Shown here: positions 14,380 through 21,990 of the stretch, in pieces
How the letters are laid out: every line of letters starts with the position of its first letter
Numbering within the stretch: the first letter of the stretch is position 1
Assembly: GCA_023230855.1 (NCBI GenBank)
Contig: JALNWQ010000027.1
Coordinates: forward strand, 1-29,001
Length of the DNA stretch: 29,001 bases
Reading direction: 5' to 3'
Source: Solirubrobacteraceae bacterium
GTDB lineage: Bacteria > Actinomycetota > Thermoleophilia > Solirubrobacterales > Solirubrobacteraceae
Notes under the pieces: model-generated
What the model was told of the DNA's origin: nothing
Databases searched by the model: none
What the model saw: the letters and a program-made list of their open reading frames with translations, nothing else
Translations under genes and position numbers: made by a program

Positions 14380-14914
14380 GGGCCGACCTCCACGTCGAGG
14401 GTGCCGCTGGTCGCGGCCTTCTGCGCCGCGACTGGGCGGGCGTCGTCGAGGCCGGCGCTGATGCTCCAGCGGAGCGTGTGACGTCCGCGACGAACGGGGC
14501 TGAGCTTCCAGACGAAGGTCCGGCGCTCGCCGGGCTCCAGGGGCCCGATCGACCACGTGTCTCGATAGGCGGTGCTCGCCCCGCGAGGTGGGGCGTCGAC
14601 GATCCAGACCGGTCGTCGCGGATCCGCGACGCGACCGGCCCCGTTATCTCCGACCTCGATGGCCTGCGAGAAGCCCGTCACCGTGACGTTGGCAGTCGGC
14701 AGCGACCGTTCGCTCTCGCGGTTGACGATCGTCAACCGGAGGGGGTATGTCGAGCCGGGGTGCTGCATCGTTTCGAACCTCGCAGTCGCGGCCACGTTGA
14801 GCGCCGCACCTCCAGGGGCATCGGCGCCCACTCCTCCGGAGCCGCAACCGGCGAACGCCCGAGCGCCGCCGCCGACGCGGTCAGGCCGACGAGGCCGCTG
14901 ACGGACGGCCTCAC
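14376..14914 (-). pseudogene. Frameshifted secreted lipoprotein, Ig-like fold suspected
   Basis: From GTG 14914 a hydrophobic start (RPSVSGLVGLTASAAA) breaks frame near 14850-14875. In the next frame AFAGCGSGG supplies a lipobox and Cys. The mature part is intact: LNVAATARFETMQHPGSTY, then RLTIVNRESERSLPTANVTV, then RVADPRRPVWIVDAPPRG, then LEPGERRTFVWKLSPVRRG, and ends EVGP at 14376. Segments such as P-G-x-x-x-T-F-x-W-K and T-L-R-W-S-I suggest a CARDB- or DUF11-like beta-sandwich, outside the membrane. If the indel is a sequence error this is a normal ~179-residue lipoprotein. It is coupled to the lipoprotein downstream. Confidence 0.6.
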
Positions 14915-15106
14915 GGGCGTCGATCGCCGTCGGCGCCGGTGAGGATGGCCTTAGCCACTGGTCGGATCGCGCGGATCGCGGAGGTCGGGGGTGGCACGGT
15001 GGGTCCGTTTCGTCGCGTGAGCTGGTGGTCGAGCGCTCGGCGTTGAGGGTCGACCCGATGGCTGCACTCCCCGCGCACCGGGGTCGTGGAAGGGGACAGG
15101 AAAGAA

Positions 15107-15130
15107 CTCGTCCCTCGGGACAGGGACAAG
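15107..15130 (-). terminator. Candidate terminator of the P450 gene
   Basis: CTCGTCCCT (15107-15115) and AGGGACAAG (15122-15130) pair with one mismatch around a 6-nt loop, 33-56 nt past the P450 stop on the minus strand. No T-tract. The rest of 14915-15162 shows no gene I recognise. Confidence 0.35.
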
Positions 15131-15162
15131 CTCGCGGCGATGGCTGGTGCGGCGGGACGTGT

Positions 15163-16395
15163 TCAGCCCGCGAGGCGGACGGGGAGGGTTTTCAGCTGGC
15201 TGGAGAACTGGGAGACGACGTAGGTCGGCTGACCGCTGATCGTCATCTTCGGGAACCGCTTGACGGTCTCCTCGACGAGGATCTTCAGCTCCAGACGGGC
15301 GAGCGCGGTGCCGAGGCAGAAGTGGCGGCCGCCGGCCCCGAACGCCTGGTGCTCGGGGTTACGGTGCACGTCGAACTGGTGGGGGTTCTCGTAGCGCTCC
15401 GCGTCGCGGTTGGACGACGGGTACCAGAGCGCGACCTTGTCGCCGGCCTTGATCTGTGCGCCGTTGAGCTCGGTGTCCTTCGTCGCGGTGCGCCGGAAGT
15501 GCGCGAAGGCCGGGAACATCCGCAGCGCCTCCTCGACCGCGCTGGAGGAGAGGGAAGGATCGTCGACCAGCAGCTGCTTCTGTTCGGGGTTCTCCATGAG
15601 CGCCCGCATCGTCGAGGTGTAGGTCGCCTTGGTGGAGTCGTTGCCGGCCGCCATCATGAGGACGAACCCGGCGAAGATCTCCTCGTCGCTCAACGTGTCG
15701 CCGTCGATGTCCGCGAAGACGAGGACGCTCGTCATGTCGTTGGTCGGGTTCTCCCGCCGTGCGGCCACGAGCTTCATGCACTTCTCGTACATCCTCGGGA
15801 TGTCCTCGGCCACCAGCGCCTCGAGGCCCTTCGGGTTCAGCGTCGTGTCCCCGAACCCAAGCAGCGCATTGATCGCCTCCGCCCACGGCTTGTCGTCCTC
15901 CGGGTCGAGCCCCATGAACTCGCCGATCACGCGCGAGACGACCGGCTGGGCGACGTCGGTGACCAGATCGGCGTGCTCGCGGCCCGCGAGCCGGTCCATG
16001 ACCTCGGCGGTGATCTCGCGGATCGCCGGCTCGTGCGTGGCGATGGCCTTCGGGGTGAACGCCTTCTGGAAGAGGTTCTTGATGCGGTCGTGCTTCGGCG
16101 GATCCATGCCGATGAACATCCCCTGCACCAGCGGGACGGGGATCGCCTCGTCGGTGATGATGATGTTCTGCGCCGAGGAGAACCCTTGCCAGTCCCGACT
16201 GACGGTGTGGATGTCCTCCGCCCGGGTCACCGACCAGAAACCAGCGTCGCTCGGGGTCTGCTTGATGCCCGGGCTCCAGTGCACCGGGCACTCGTTGCGC
16301 AGGCGCTCGAACACCTCGTGCGGCGGACCCTGGAGCCACAGCTCGTCATCGGCGACCTGCAGCTTGGCGAGGTCCGGGATAACGTCGGTCGACAT
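15163..16395 (-). CDS. Cytochrome P450
   Basis: 410 residues, normal for a soluble bacterial P450, acting as a heme monooxygenase that needs ferredoxin and reductase. Seen: the I-helix AAGNDSTKAT (249-258; A250, T255 near oxygen), the K-helix E-x-x-R (E289, R292), and the heme loop FGAGGRHFCLG with ligand C360. GMFIGMDPPKHDRIKNLF and the overall spacing recall actinobacterial CYP125/CYP124/CYP142-like lipid or sterol hydroxylases, but I cannot fix the subfamily. ATG 16395 follows a -35/-10 pair with 7 nt to the start codon, so the mRNA is probably leaderless. It diverges from the WS/DGAT gene. Its own redox partners are not intact in this window. Confidence 0.95.
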   Translation of the reverse strand: MSTDVIPDLAKLQVADDELWLQGPPHEVFERLRNECPVHWSPGIKQTPSDAGFWSVTRAEDIHTVSRDWQGFSSAQNIIITDEAIPVPLVQGMFIGMDPPKHDRIKNLFQKAFTPKAIATHEPAIREITAEVMDRLAGREHADLVTDVAQPVVSRVIGEFMGLDPEDDKPWAEAINALLGFGDTTLNPKGLEALVAEDIPRMYEKCMKLVAARRENPTNDMTSVLVFADIDGDTLSDEEIFAGFVLMMAAGNDSTKATYTSTMRALMENPEQKQLLVDDPSLSSSAVEEALRMFPAFAHFRRTATKDTELNGAQIKAGDKVALWYPSSNRDAERYENPHQFDVHRNPEHQAFGAGGRHFCLGTALARLELKILVEETVKRFPKMTISGQPTYVVSQFSSQLKTLPVRLAG

Positions 16396-16402
16396 GGTGT
16401 CA

Positions 16403-16431
16403 AACGTACCGTCACCGCTCTGGCGGGTCAA
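16403..16431 (-). promoter_or_regulatory. P450 promoter, leaderless type
   Basis: On the minus strand TTGACC (16431-16426), 17-nt spacer, TACGTT (16408-16403), then 7 nt to the ATG at 16395. The spacing is ideal for a sigma-70-type promoter, and transcription would start at or very near the A of the start codon. Confidence 0.6.
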
Positions 16432-16536
16432 GGTGCCGGCAAGCGACGACCTCGGCTTGACACCTGGTCGGGTTTCCGGTCGGGTTGACGGGCGGGCTTC
16501 CCGCGACCCTCGCTTCGAAGGACAGTCGATCACGCC

Positions 16537-17973
16537 ATGCGCATCGCCCCGATGGACCTCAACTGGTTGTTGCTCGAGCGTGGGAAGAGCCCGGCGCACG
16601 TCGCGTGCTTGGCCGAGTGCACGCCCCCGGTCGGTGCGGCCGCGACGTTCGTGGCAGATCTGGTGGCGCGTTGGCGGTCGCAGGCGACCTTCGCCAAGCC
16701 GTTCGATCGGCGTCCCCGGCTATTCCCGGGGCCGGTCTGGGAGGTCATGCGTGACGACCAGATCGACCTGGATTACCACTTCCGTCACTCGGCGCTGCCC
16801 GCGCCGGGCGGAGAGCGAGAGCTCGGGATCCTCGTGTCGCGCTTGCACTCCCACCCGCTGAACCGCCGACGTCCGCTGTGGGAACTGCACATCATCGAGG
16901 GGCTCGGCGACGGACGGTTCGCGCTGTACCTGAAGGTGCACCACTCGCTGATGGACGGCGTCGCCGGGATCAGGATGATAGGTCGAGCCCTCAGCTCCGA
17001 TCCGCACGAGCGAGATCGGCCTCCGATCTGGGCCCTGGGGGCGTCCGTCGGGCGGGCGATCGACGGGGCGCCCGTCGCGGAGACCGCGCCCTCCTCCGAG
17101 CCCGGACCCGCGCCGAGGGTGACCGCCCTGACCCGGTTGCTCTCCGCTCCCGCGCGATCGGTGCACGGATTGCGGCAGGCTGCCGAGGGCGGCAGGGGCC
17201 TCGTGCAGATCTCCGCCACGCAGGTCGTGCACGCCGTCCGTCCGCAGGACCGAGACGTGGCCGTGCCGTTCGTGGCACCCATGTCGCCCCTGAACGGGTG
17301 CATCCAAGGACCACGACGGTTCGCGACCCAGCACTACTCCCTGCAGCGGGTGAAGTCGTTGTCCAAGGACGCCGGCGTCACGATCAACGACGTCCTGCTC
17401 GGCGTCTGCTCGGGCGCGCTGCGGCGGTATCTCACGGGCATCGGGGAGCTGCCGAGACGGTCGCTGACGGCGACGCTCCCCGTCTCCGTGCGGTTGGAGG
17501 CCGACGAATCGGGAGGCAACGCGATCACGTTCATCCACGCCAGGTTGGCGACGGACGTCGAACAGCCGGCGGAGCGACTCGACCGCATCGCTGCCAGCAC
17601 CCGACACGCCAAGTCCGTCCTGGGCCGGCTTCCGCGGAGCGCGATGAACGCCTACACGATGATGCTCATGGCGCCATACATGACCCAGCTCGCCGTGGGC
17701 CTCGGCGGGCGGACGGCCCCGATGCACAACGTCGTCGTCTCCAACGTGCCTGGGCCGCGCAACCCGAGGTACATCGAGGGCGCGATCGTTGATCAGCTCT
17801 ATCCGCTCTCCGTGCTGTTCAACGGCCAAGCGCTCAACGTGACGGTCATCAGCTACGCCGGTACCCTGTGCATCGGATTCACCGGCTGCCGGGACAGTCT
17901 GCCGAGCATGCAGCGGATCGCCGTCTTCGCCGGCGACGCCCTCAGCGAGCTGGAAGAGGCCCTGTGCCCCTGA
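16537..17973 (+). CDS. WS/DGAT-type O-acyltransferase (wax ester synthase / diacylglycerol acyltransferase)
   Basis: 478 residues, the usual length. The catalytic H-H-x-x-x-D-G is HHSLMDG (H135, H136, D140, G141). Also seen: RRPLWELHIIEGL before it, a proline- and alanine-rich linker (about 175-200), TINDVLLGVCSGALRRYL, and the C-terminal NVVVSNVPGPRNPRYIEGA plus LSVLFNGQALNVTVISYAG typical of the family. It transfers acyl groups from acyl-CoA to fatty alcohols or diacylglycerol, forming storage lipid at the membrane face. ATG 16537 matches the family start (MDLNWLLLE follows). It is followed after 54 bp by a TetR gene on the same strand and diverges from the P450. Confidence 0.93.
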   Translation: MRIAPMDLNWLLLERGKSPAHVACLAECTPPVGAAATFVADLVARWRSQATFAKPFDRRPRLFPGPVWEVMRDDQIDLDYHFRHSALPAPGGERELGILVSRLHSHPLNRRRPLWELHIIEGLGDGRFALYLKVHHSLMDGVAGIRMIGRALSSDPHERDRPPIWALGASVGRAIDGAPVAETAPSSEPGPAPRVTALTRLLSAPARSVHGLRQAAEGGRGLVQISATQVVHAVRPQDRDVAVPFVAPMSPLNGCIQGPRRFATQHYSLQRVKSLSKDAGVTINDVLLGVCSGALRRYLTGIGELPRRSLTATLPVSVRLEADESGGNAITFIHARLATDVEQPAERLDRIAASTRHAKSVLGRLPRSAMNAYTMMLMAPYMTQLAVGLGGRTAPMHNVVVSNVPGPRNPRYIEGAIVDQLYPLSVLFNGQALNVTVISYAGTLCIGFTGCRDSLPSMQRIAVFAGDALSELEEALCP

Positions 17974-18021
17974 CTCGTTCGTCGTCAGGAGCATGGACGC
18001 CTCGCGGGGAATCCGTACCAT
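17969..18021 (+). promoter_or_regulatory. Promoter and inverted repeat before the second TetR gene
   Basis: TACCAT (18016-18021) lies 6 nt before the ATG at 18028, again the leaderless spacing; the -35 is weak. CCTGAC (17969-17974) and GTCAGG (17984-17989) are inverted arms around 9 nt, overlapping the stop of the acyltransferase gene, and could be an operator for the TetR protein. Confidence 0.4.
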
Positions 18022-18027
18022 CGACGC

Positions 18028-18621
18028 ATGGCGATCCTGTCCCGGCGCGACGATCCGGATGCTCGAACTCGCGGGGAGAGCGAGCTGATCGACGCGGCGA
18101 TCGCGCTGATGGAGGAGGGCCAGTCCTTCTCGAGCATGACGGTCGCATCGATCACGTCCAAGGCGGGACACACCCGGACGGGGTTCTACTTCTACTTCCG
18201 GGACAAGCGCGATCTGCTCATGGTGGCGACCGACCGCCTGGTCGGCGGACTGTTCAACGACGCAGACCTCTGGTGGAGCGGGGGAGGCGGTCGCCGGGTG
18301 CTGGCGACCGCCCTCGAGACGATCCTCCAGGACTACCGGAAGTCCCGCGCCCTGATCCGGGCTCTGGTCGAAGCGACCAGTTACGACCGGGTCGTCGCCG
18401 ACTACTGGCACGGCGAGATCGAGCGGTTCATCCGCGCGGCCGAGATGCGGCTGCCGCCGACCTACAACCAGCCGACCCGCCGAGGGGTGGCGTCGGCGCT
18501 GGTGTGGATGGTCGAGCGCACGTATTACCTCCGCATCCTCGACGACGACACGACCGGAGATGCGGTCGCCGTCGACTCCCTGCTCGAGATATGGACGCGG
18601 GCCCTCGAGCTCGAACCCTGA
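18028..18621 (+). CDS. TetR/AcrR family transcriptional regulator
   Basis: 197 residues. The N-terminal DNA-binding domain is at about 17-64: ELIDAAIALMEEGQSFSSMT, then VASITSKAGHTRTGFYFYFR with the G-x-F-Y-x-Y-F recognition-helix signature, then DKRDLLM. The C-terminal part is helical with W and Y residues that could line a hydrophobic pocket (WWSGG, YWHGEIERF). It follows the WS/DGAT gene in the same direction but has its own promoter-like box 6 nt before ATG 18028. It may control the acyltransferase, itself, or the TTGAC-palindrome genes downstream; the sequence does not decide which. The ligand is unknown. Confidence 0.92.
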   Translation: MAILSRRDDPDARTRGESELIDAAIALMEEGQSFSSMTVASITSKAGHTRTGFYFYFRDKRDLLMVATDRLVGGLFNDADLWWSGGGGRRVLATALETILQDYRKSRALIRALVEATSYDRVVADYWHGEIERFIRAAEMRLPPTYNQPTRRGVASALVWMVERTYYLRILDDDTTGDAVAVDSLLEIWTRALELEP

Positions 18622-18624
18622 CCG

Positions 18625-18692
18625 CAGGGCCCTCCGCGGTGCCAGGTGCGGGGAAGGCGACCGCGGTCGGGGACCAGTCACCGAGGGCCCTG
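18625..18692. terminator. Nested inverted repeats between convergent TetR and dehydrogenase genes
   Basis: Outer arms CAGGGCCCTC (18625-18634) and GAGGGCCCTG (18683-18692) are perfect. Inside, CCGCGGT (18634-18640) pairs with ACCGCGG (about 18660-18666). They fill the gap between the two convergent stop codons (18621 and 18701), so a two-way terminator is likely, though the outer loop is long. Confidence 0.45.
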
Positions 18693-18700
18693 ACGCCCGA

Positions 18701-19900
18701 TCAGCGCGCGCGCGTCGCCAGGAGGTTCGAGGCGATGATCGACTTCCGGACTTCGTTCGTCCCTGCGCCGATCTCGTAGAGCTTGCCAGCACGGTACAGG
18801 CGATTGACCTCGGACTCCCACATGAAGCCCATGCCGCCGTGGACCTGGACGGCCTTGTCGAGGATGCGCATGAGGCTGTTCCCCGCCACGAGCGCGAGTG
18901 CGGCCGACCGCGTGGCGATGTGCTGGTGCGCGACGCCGAAGGCGGTGTTGCCGACCTCGGTGGCGACGTCGAGGGTCATGCTGCGCAGCGCCTCGAGGTC
19001 GGCGTACATCTCGGCGATCATCGCGGCGACCATCTGGAACGACCCGATCGAGGACCCGAACTGCTCGCGGTCGCGCGCGTACGCGATCGTGAGGTCCATG
19101 GCGCGCTCGGCGAGGCCGAGACAGGAGAACGCGAGGCAGACGCGCTCCCGGTCGAGGCCGTTCATCACGACCGCGACGCCGCCGCCCTCCTCGCCCACGC
19201 GGTTCGCGGCGGGGACCCGGCAGTCCTCGAACAGCAGCTCCCCGGTCGGGCTGCCGCGGAGGCCCATCTTGATGAGCTTCTGCGCGACGGAGAACCCGGG
19301 CGTCGTGGTCTCGACGAGGAAGGCGGTGATGCCTCGCGGTCCGGCGTCGAGGTTCGTCTTCGCGTAGACGAGGACCACGTCGGCGATGGGTCCGTTCGTG
19401 ATGTAGATCTTCGTGCCGTTGAGGACGTACTCGTCACCGTCGCGGATCGCCGTCGTCCGCATGCCGCCGAGGGCGTCCGACCCGGCGCCCGGCTCGGTCA
19501 GACCGAGCGCCCCGACGAGCGAGCCGTCGATCAGGCCCGGAGCGAAACGTCGCAGGAGCGTGTCGTCGGCGTTGGCGAGGAGGTTTCCCAGGCACAGGTT
19601 CTCATGGGCGAGGTAGGAGAGCCCGACGGCGGGATTCCACCGGGAGATCGCCTGGCCGACCATGCCCTCGCTGACGAGATCGAGGCCGGCGCCCCCGTAG
19701 GCTTCGGGCGCCTGGACTCCCAGATAGCCCTGTGCTCCGAGGCTGGGAAACACCTCGGACGGCCACCACTCCTCGTCGTCCATCCGCTGCTGGAACGGGA
19801 ACAGGACGTTTCGAGCGTACTCGTCCGCCGCTGCGAGGATCTCGCGGTGGTCGGGTGTCAGCAGACCTGCATCAGAGGTGGCCGGGGTCGTGGGGATCAT
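18701..19900 (-). CDS. Acyl-CoA dehydrogenase, isovaleryl-CoA-dehydrogenase-like
   Basis: 399 residues. LTEPGAGSDALGGMRTTA and YVLNGTKIYITNG form the beta domain. MGLRGSPTGELLFEDCRVP closely follows isovaleryl-CoA dehydrogenase. The helix-G catalytic Glu is E252 in GLDRERVCLAF, and the C-terminal loop YEIGAGTNEVRKS has the IGAGT form of IVD with no Glu at the MCAD site. The predicted reaction is oxidation of a branched acyl-CoA at the alpha-beta bond, with electrons passed to ETF. The strong promoter at 19907-19935 sits 6 nt before ATG 19900. Across the BKACE/SDR genes lies a biotin-dependent carboxylase; IVD plus methylcrotonyl-CoA carboxylase is the leucine (Liu) or terpene (Atu) pathway pairing. 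Confidence 0.93.
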   Translation of the reverse strand: MIPTTPATSDAGLLTPDHREILAAADEYARNVLFPFQQRMDDEEWWPSEVFPSLGAQGYLGVQAPEAYGGAGLDLVSEGMVGQAISRWNPAVGLSYLAHENLCLGNLLANADDTLLRRFAPGLIDGSLVGALGLTEPGAGSDALGGMRTTAIRDGDEYVLNGTKIYITNGPIADVVLVYAKTNLDAGPRGITAFLVETTTPGFSVAQKLIKMGLRGSPTGELLFEDCRVPAANRVGEEGGGVAVVMNGLDRERVCLAFSCLGLAERAMDLTIAYARDREQFGSSIGSFQMVAAMIAEMYADLEALRSMTLDVATEVGNTAFGVAHQHIATRSAALALVAGNSLMRILDKAVQVHGGMGFMWESEVNRLYRAGKLYEIGAGTNEVRKSIIASNLLATRAR

Positions 19901-19906
19901 CCCCCG

Positions 19907-19935
19907 AGTATCCGGGCTGTTTGACGCAGTGTCAA
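19907..19935 (-). promoter_or_regulatory. Promoter of the IVD-like gene with TTGAC palindrome over the -35
   Basis: On the minus strand TTGACA (19935-19930), 17-nt spacer, GATACT (19912-19907), 6 nt, ATG. TTGACGCAGTGTCAA (19921-19935) is a palindrome overlapping the -35 and also the last codon and stop of the upstream SDR gene. A protein bound here would block this promoter. It matches the palindrome at 13836-13850. Confidence 0.65.
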
Positions 19936-20849
19936 CCAGGCGTCCCGGGGGATGTGCGGCGTCCTTGGCGCGCCTCGGCCAGGGGGTTCCCGGCGACGTC
20001 GGCCGACCCCGCGGCGGGCCAGGGTCCGGTGTGGTTGTCGCGCGCGCCGTCGATCGTGAGGACGGAGCCCGAGAAGAAGTCCCCCGCGGGCGAGGCAAGG
20101 TAGGCCACGAGCCAGGCGAATTCCTCCGGCGTCCCCAACCGCCCCAGCGGGACGAGACCGGCGGCGGCGTCGACCATCGGCTTGGGGTACTTCGTCATGA
20201 AGACGTCGGTGGCGAACTGGCCGGCGGCGATGGCGTTCAGGCGGATGCCGAAGCGAGCCCATTCGATCGACAGCTCGCGCATCATGTTCTCGACGCCGGC
20301 ACGAGCGGCGGAACTGTGCACCATGCCGGGGAGCCCGTGGTGCGGGGAGAGCGTGACGCTGACGATCTTCCCGCCGCGCGGGCGACCATCCGGTCCGACG
20401 GGGATCATGGCTCTGGTGGCGACGGCGTGCGTCATCAGCCAGGTCCCGTCCAGGTTCAGCCGGGTGACGGTGCGGAACCCCTTGGGGCTGATCGTCTCGG
20501 CGGGAGCCAGGAACTGTCCGCCGGCATTGTTCACCAGCGTGTCGATGTGTCCATGACGGGCGAGGACGTCATCGACGAGGCGGTCGACCTGATCCTCCTC
20601 ACGGATGTCGCAGACGTGCGTGCTGCAGGCGCCACCCGCCAGAGCGGCGGTCTCCTCGAGGGCGTCGCCGCGGCGACCGCAGATCGCGACGCGTGCCCCG
20701 AGGGCCACGAGCTCGAGGACCGCTGCGCGCCCGAGCCCGGACCCCCCGCCGGAGATGAGGACGACCTGCCCGTCGAGGAGACCGGGAGCGAATACGGTCG
20801 AAGGCCTCGTCACGGGCTGCGGGGACGGGCCCCCTCGACGGGACGTCAC
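19932..20849 (-). CDS. SDR family oxidoreductase, enoyl-CoA reductase-like (PECR type)
   Basis: 305 residues. The Rossmann start is LISGGGSGLGRAAV (glycines about 34-40), D81 is in VCDI, and NNAGG is at 108-111. At the catalytic site the canonical Y-x-x-x-K is absent: the segment reads GMVHSSAARAGVENMM, with S179 and R183 at the Tyr and Lys positions. This H-S-x-A-A-R-A-G-V pattern matches what I recall of peroxisomal trans-2-enoyl-CoA reductase (PECR), so an NADPH enoyl- or dienoyl-CoA reductase is more likely than an alcohol dehydrogenase. GTG 20849 overlaps the BKACE stop by GTGA, fixing the start and the operon. The last ~30 residues are low-complexity and overlap the promoter of the next gene. 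Confidence 0.88.
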   Translation of the reverse strand: MTSRRGGPSPQPVTRPSTVFAPGLLDGQVVLISGGGSGLGRAAVLELVALGARVAICGRRGDALEETAALAGGACSTHVCDIREEDQVDRLVDDVLARHGHIDTLVNNAGGQFLAPAETISPKGFRTVTRLNLDGTWLMTHAVATRAMIPVGPDGRPRGGKIVSVTLSPHHGLPGMVHSSAARAGVENMMRELSIEWARFGIRLNAIAAGQFATDVFMTKYPKPMVDAAAGLVPLGRLGTPEEFAWLVAYLASPAGDFFSGSVLTIDGARDNHTGPWPAAGSADVAGNPLAEARQGRRTSPGTPG

Positions 20850-21790
20850 CGCTGCCCCGCGAGGGGGCCGTTCGGCGCCGGTGCGCCGGGGGCGGGGAGC
20901 CGCAGGGCATCCCGTGCCTCGTGGACCGTGGCGGGGCGGCGTCCGGCGCTCAAGGTCATCTCGTGGGCCTTCGCGATGAGCTCACCGTTCGAACTCGCCA
21001 TCGTTCCGTCGGGCAGATAGAAGTTGTCCTCGAGCCCGACGCGCACGGACCCGCCGAGCGAGAGCGCCGCGCCCACCATCGGCCACTGGGCGCGGGAGAT
21101 CCCGATCACGCCCCAGTGATGGTGCGCCGCCTCGCCGTCCGCGCCGGGGAGGGCGCGACCGATCTCGGCGAGGTTGTCGGCCATGACGGCGAGGTTGCGA
21201 GCGGTGGGGGGGATTCCGCCGGTGACGCCCATCACGAAGTCGGCATGCAGGGGGGCATGCAGCAGTCCCATGTCGATCAGCGGGCGGAGGTTCCCCACGT
21301 GCCCGACGTCGAAGCACTCGTGCTCGGGCTTGATGCCGAGACGGCGCATCGTCTCGAGGAGCGCGACGATCTCGTCGAACGGGTTGAGGAACACGCTCGA
21401 GAAGATGAACTCCTTGCGACGCTGCGAGAACTTCGCGTAGTTCATCGAACCCATGTTCACTGCGGCGACTTCGGGGCGACAGGCCTCGAGCGAGGCGATG
21501 CGCGTCTCCAACGGGACTCCGAGCGCCCCGGTGGAGAAATTGATGATCGCCGCATCGCCGACCTCTGAGCGGATCGCTTCGGTGATCGCGGCGAAATCCT
21601 CGACGGCATAGCTCGGCCGGCCGTCGGGCGAGCGTGCGTGGATGTGAATGTGGACGCCGCCTTCATCGACGATCCGCCGTGCCTCTGCGGCGTACTCCGC
21701 CGGGGTGTACGGGATCGCCGGGCATTGCGCTCGATCGGCCAGCGAGCCGGAGATCGAGCAGGTCAGGATCACGGGATCGTCGATGGACAT
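20846..21790 (-). CDS. BKACE family beta-keto acid cleavage enzyme (3-keto-5-aminohexanoate cleavage-like)
   Basis: 314 residues of the BKACE (DUF849) TIM-barrel family, which cleave a beta-keto acid with acetyl-CoA to give acetoacetate plus a new acyl-CoA, using a metal. Seen: ILTCSISGSL at the start, then GGVHIHIHARSPDGRPSY with the H-x-H metal ligands, then IINFSTGALGVP, AAVNMGSMNY, FDVGHVGNL, DFVMGVTGGIPPT, and RVGLEDNFYLPDG near the end. The substrate cannot be told from sequence. ATG 21790 opens an operon with the SDR (4-bp overlap) and possibly the IVD-like dehydrogenase. In a Liu-type pathway HMG-CoA lyase would be expected; a BKACE here hints at a different carbon chain. Confidence 0.88.
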   Translation of the reverse strand: MSIDDPVILTCSISGSLADRAQCPAIPYTPAEYAAEARRIVDEGGVHIHIHARSPDGRPSYAVEDFAAITEAIRSEVGDAAIINFSTGALGVPLETRIASLEACRPEVAAVNMGSMNYAKFSQRRKEFIFSSVFLNPFDEIVALLETMRRLGIKPEHECFDVGHVGNLRPLIDMGLLHAPLHADFVMGVTGGIPPTARNLAVMADNLAEIGRALPGADGEAAHHHWGVIGISRAQWPMVGAALSLGGSVRVGLEDNFYLPDGTMASSNGELIAKAHEMTLSAGRRPATVHEARDALRLPAPGAPAPNGPLAGQR

Positions 21791-21832
21791 CGGGTCTCGG
21801 TTCGTTCGAAGAATGGACGACGGGACAGCGTG

Positions 21833-21859
21833 TTGACGCTGCGTCTGAACGTGTATAAC
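21833..21859 (+). promoter_or_regulatory. Divergent promoter region of the carboxylase operon
   Basis: TTGACG (21833-21838) and TATAAC (21854-21859) are 15 nt apart; TAACAG (21856-21861) with 17 nt is the alternative -10. The -35 is the first half of TTGACGCTGCGTCTG (21833-21847), a degenerate copy (5 of 7 pairs) of the TTGACGC-N-GCGTCAA palindrome at 13836 and 19921. It lies between the BKACE and carboxylase genes. Confidence 0.45.
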
Positions 21860-21990
21860 AGTGACGGCCGTCGGGGCGGGCGCCCACCTGGCCCGACCCG
21901 CTCCTTCGGCTCCCGTCCACGGCGAAGGGCCCGACGATCACGACCTCAGTCGACACCACCAGCGCTGTATTCGCGCACAACCTCGACGCG

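Noticed and set aside
14911..15129. Short minus-strand frame whose stop overlaps the lipoprotein GTG
   Set aside because: Its sequence is low-complexity, has no start signal and contains the candidate P450 terminator; the GTGA overlap may be chance.
16720..18792. 690-codon open frame on the minus strand under the WS/DGAT and TetR genes
   Set aside because: Antisense to two clear genes with intact motifs; the composition is that of a shadow frame.
18560..19924. Long plus-strand frame over the IVD-like dehydrogenase
   Set aside because: The minus-strand reading has all acyl-CoA dehydrogenase motifs and a textbook promoter; the plus frame is a shadow.
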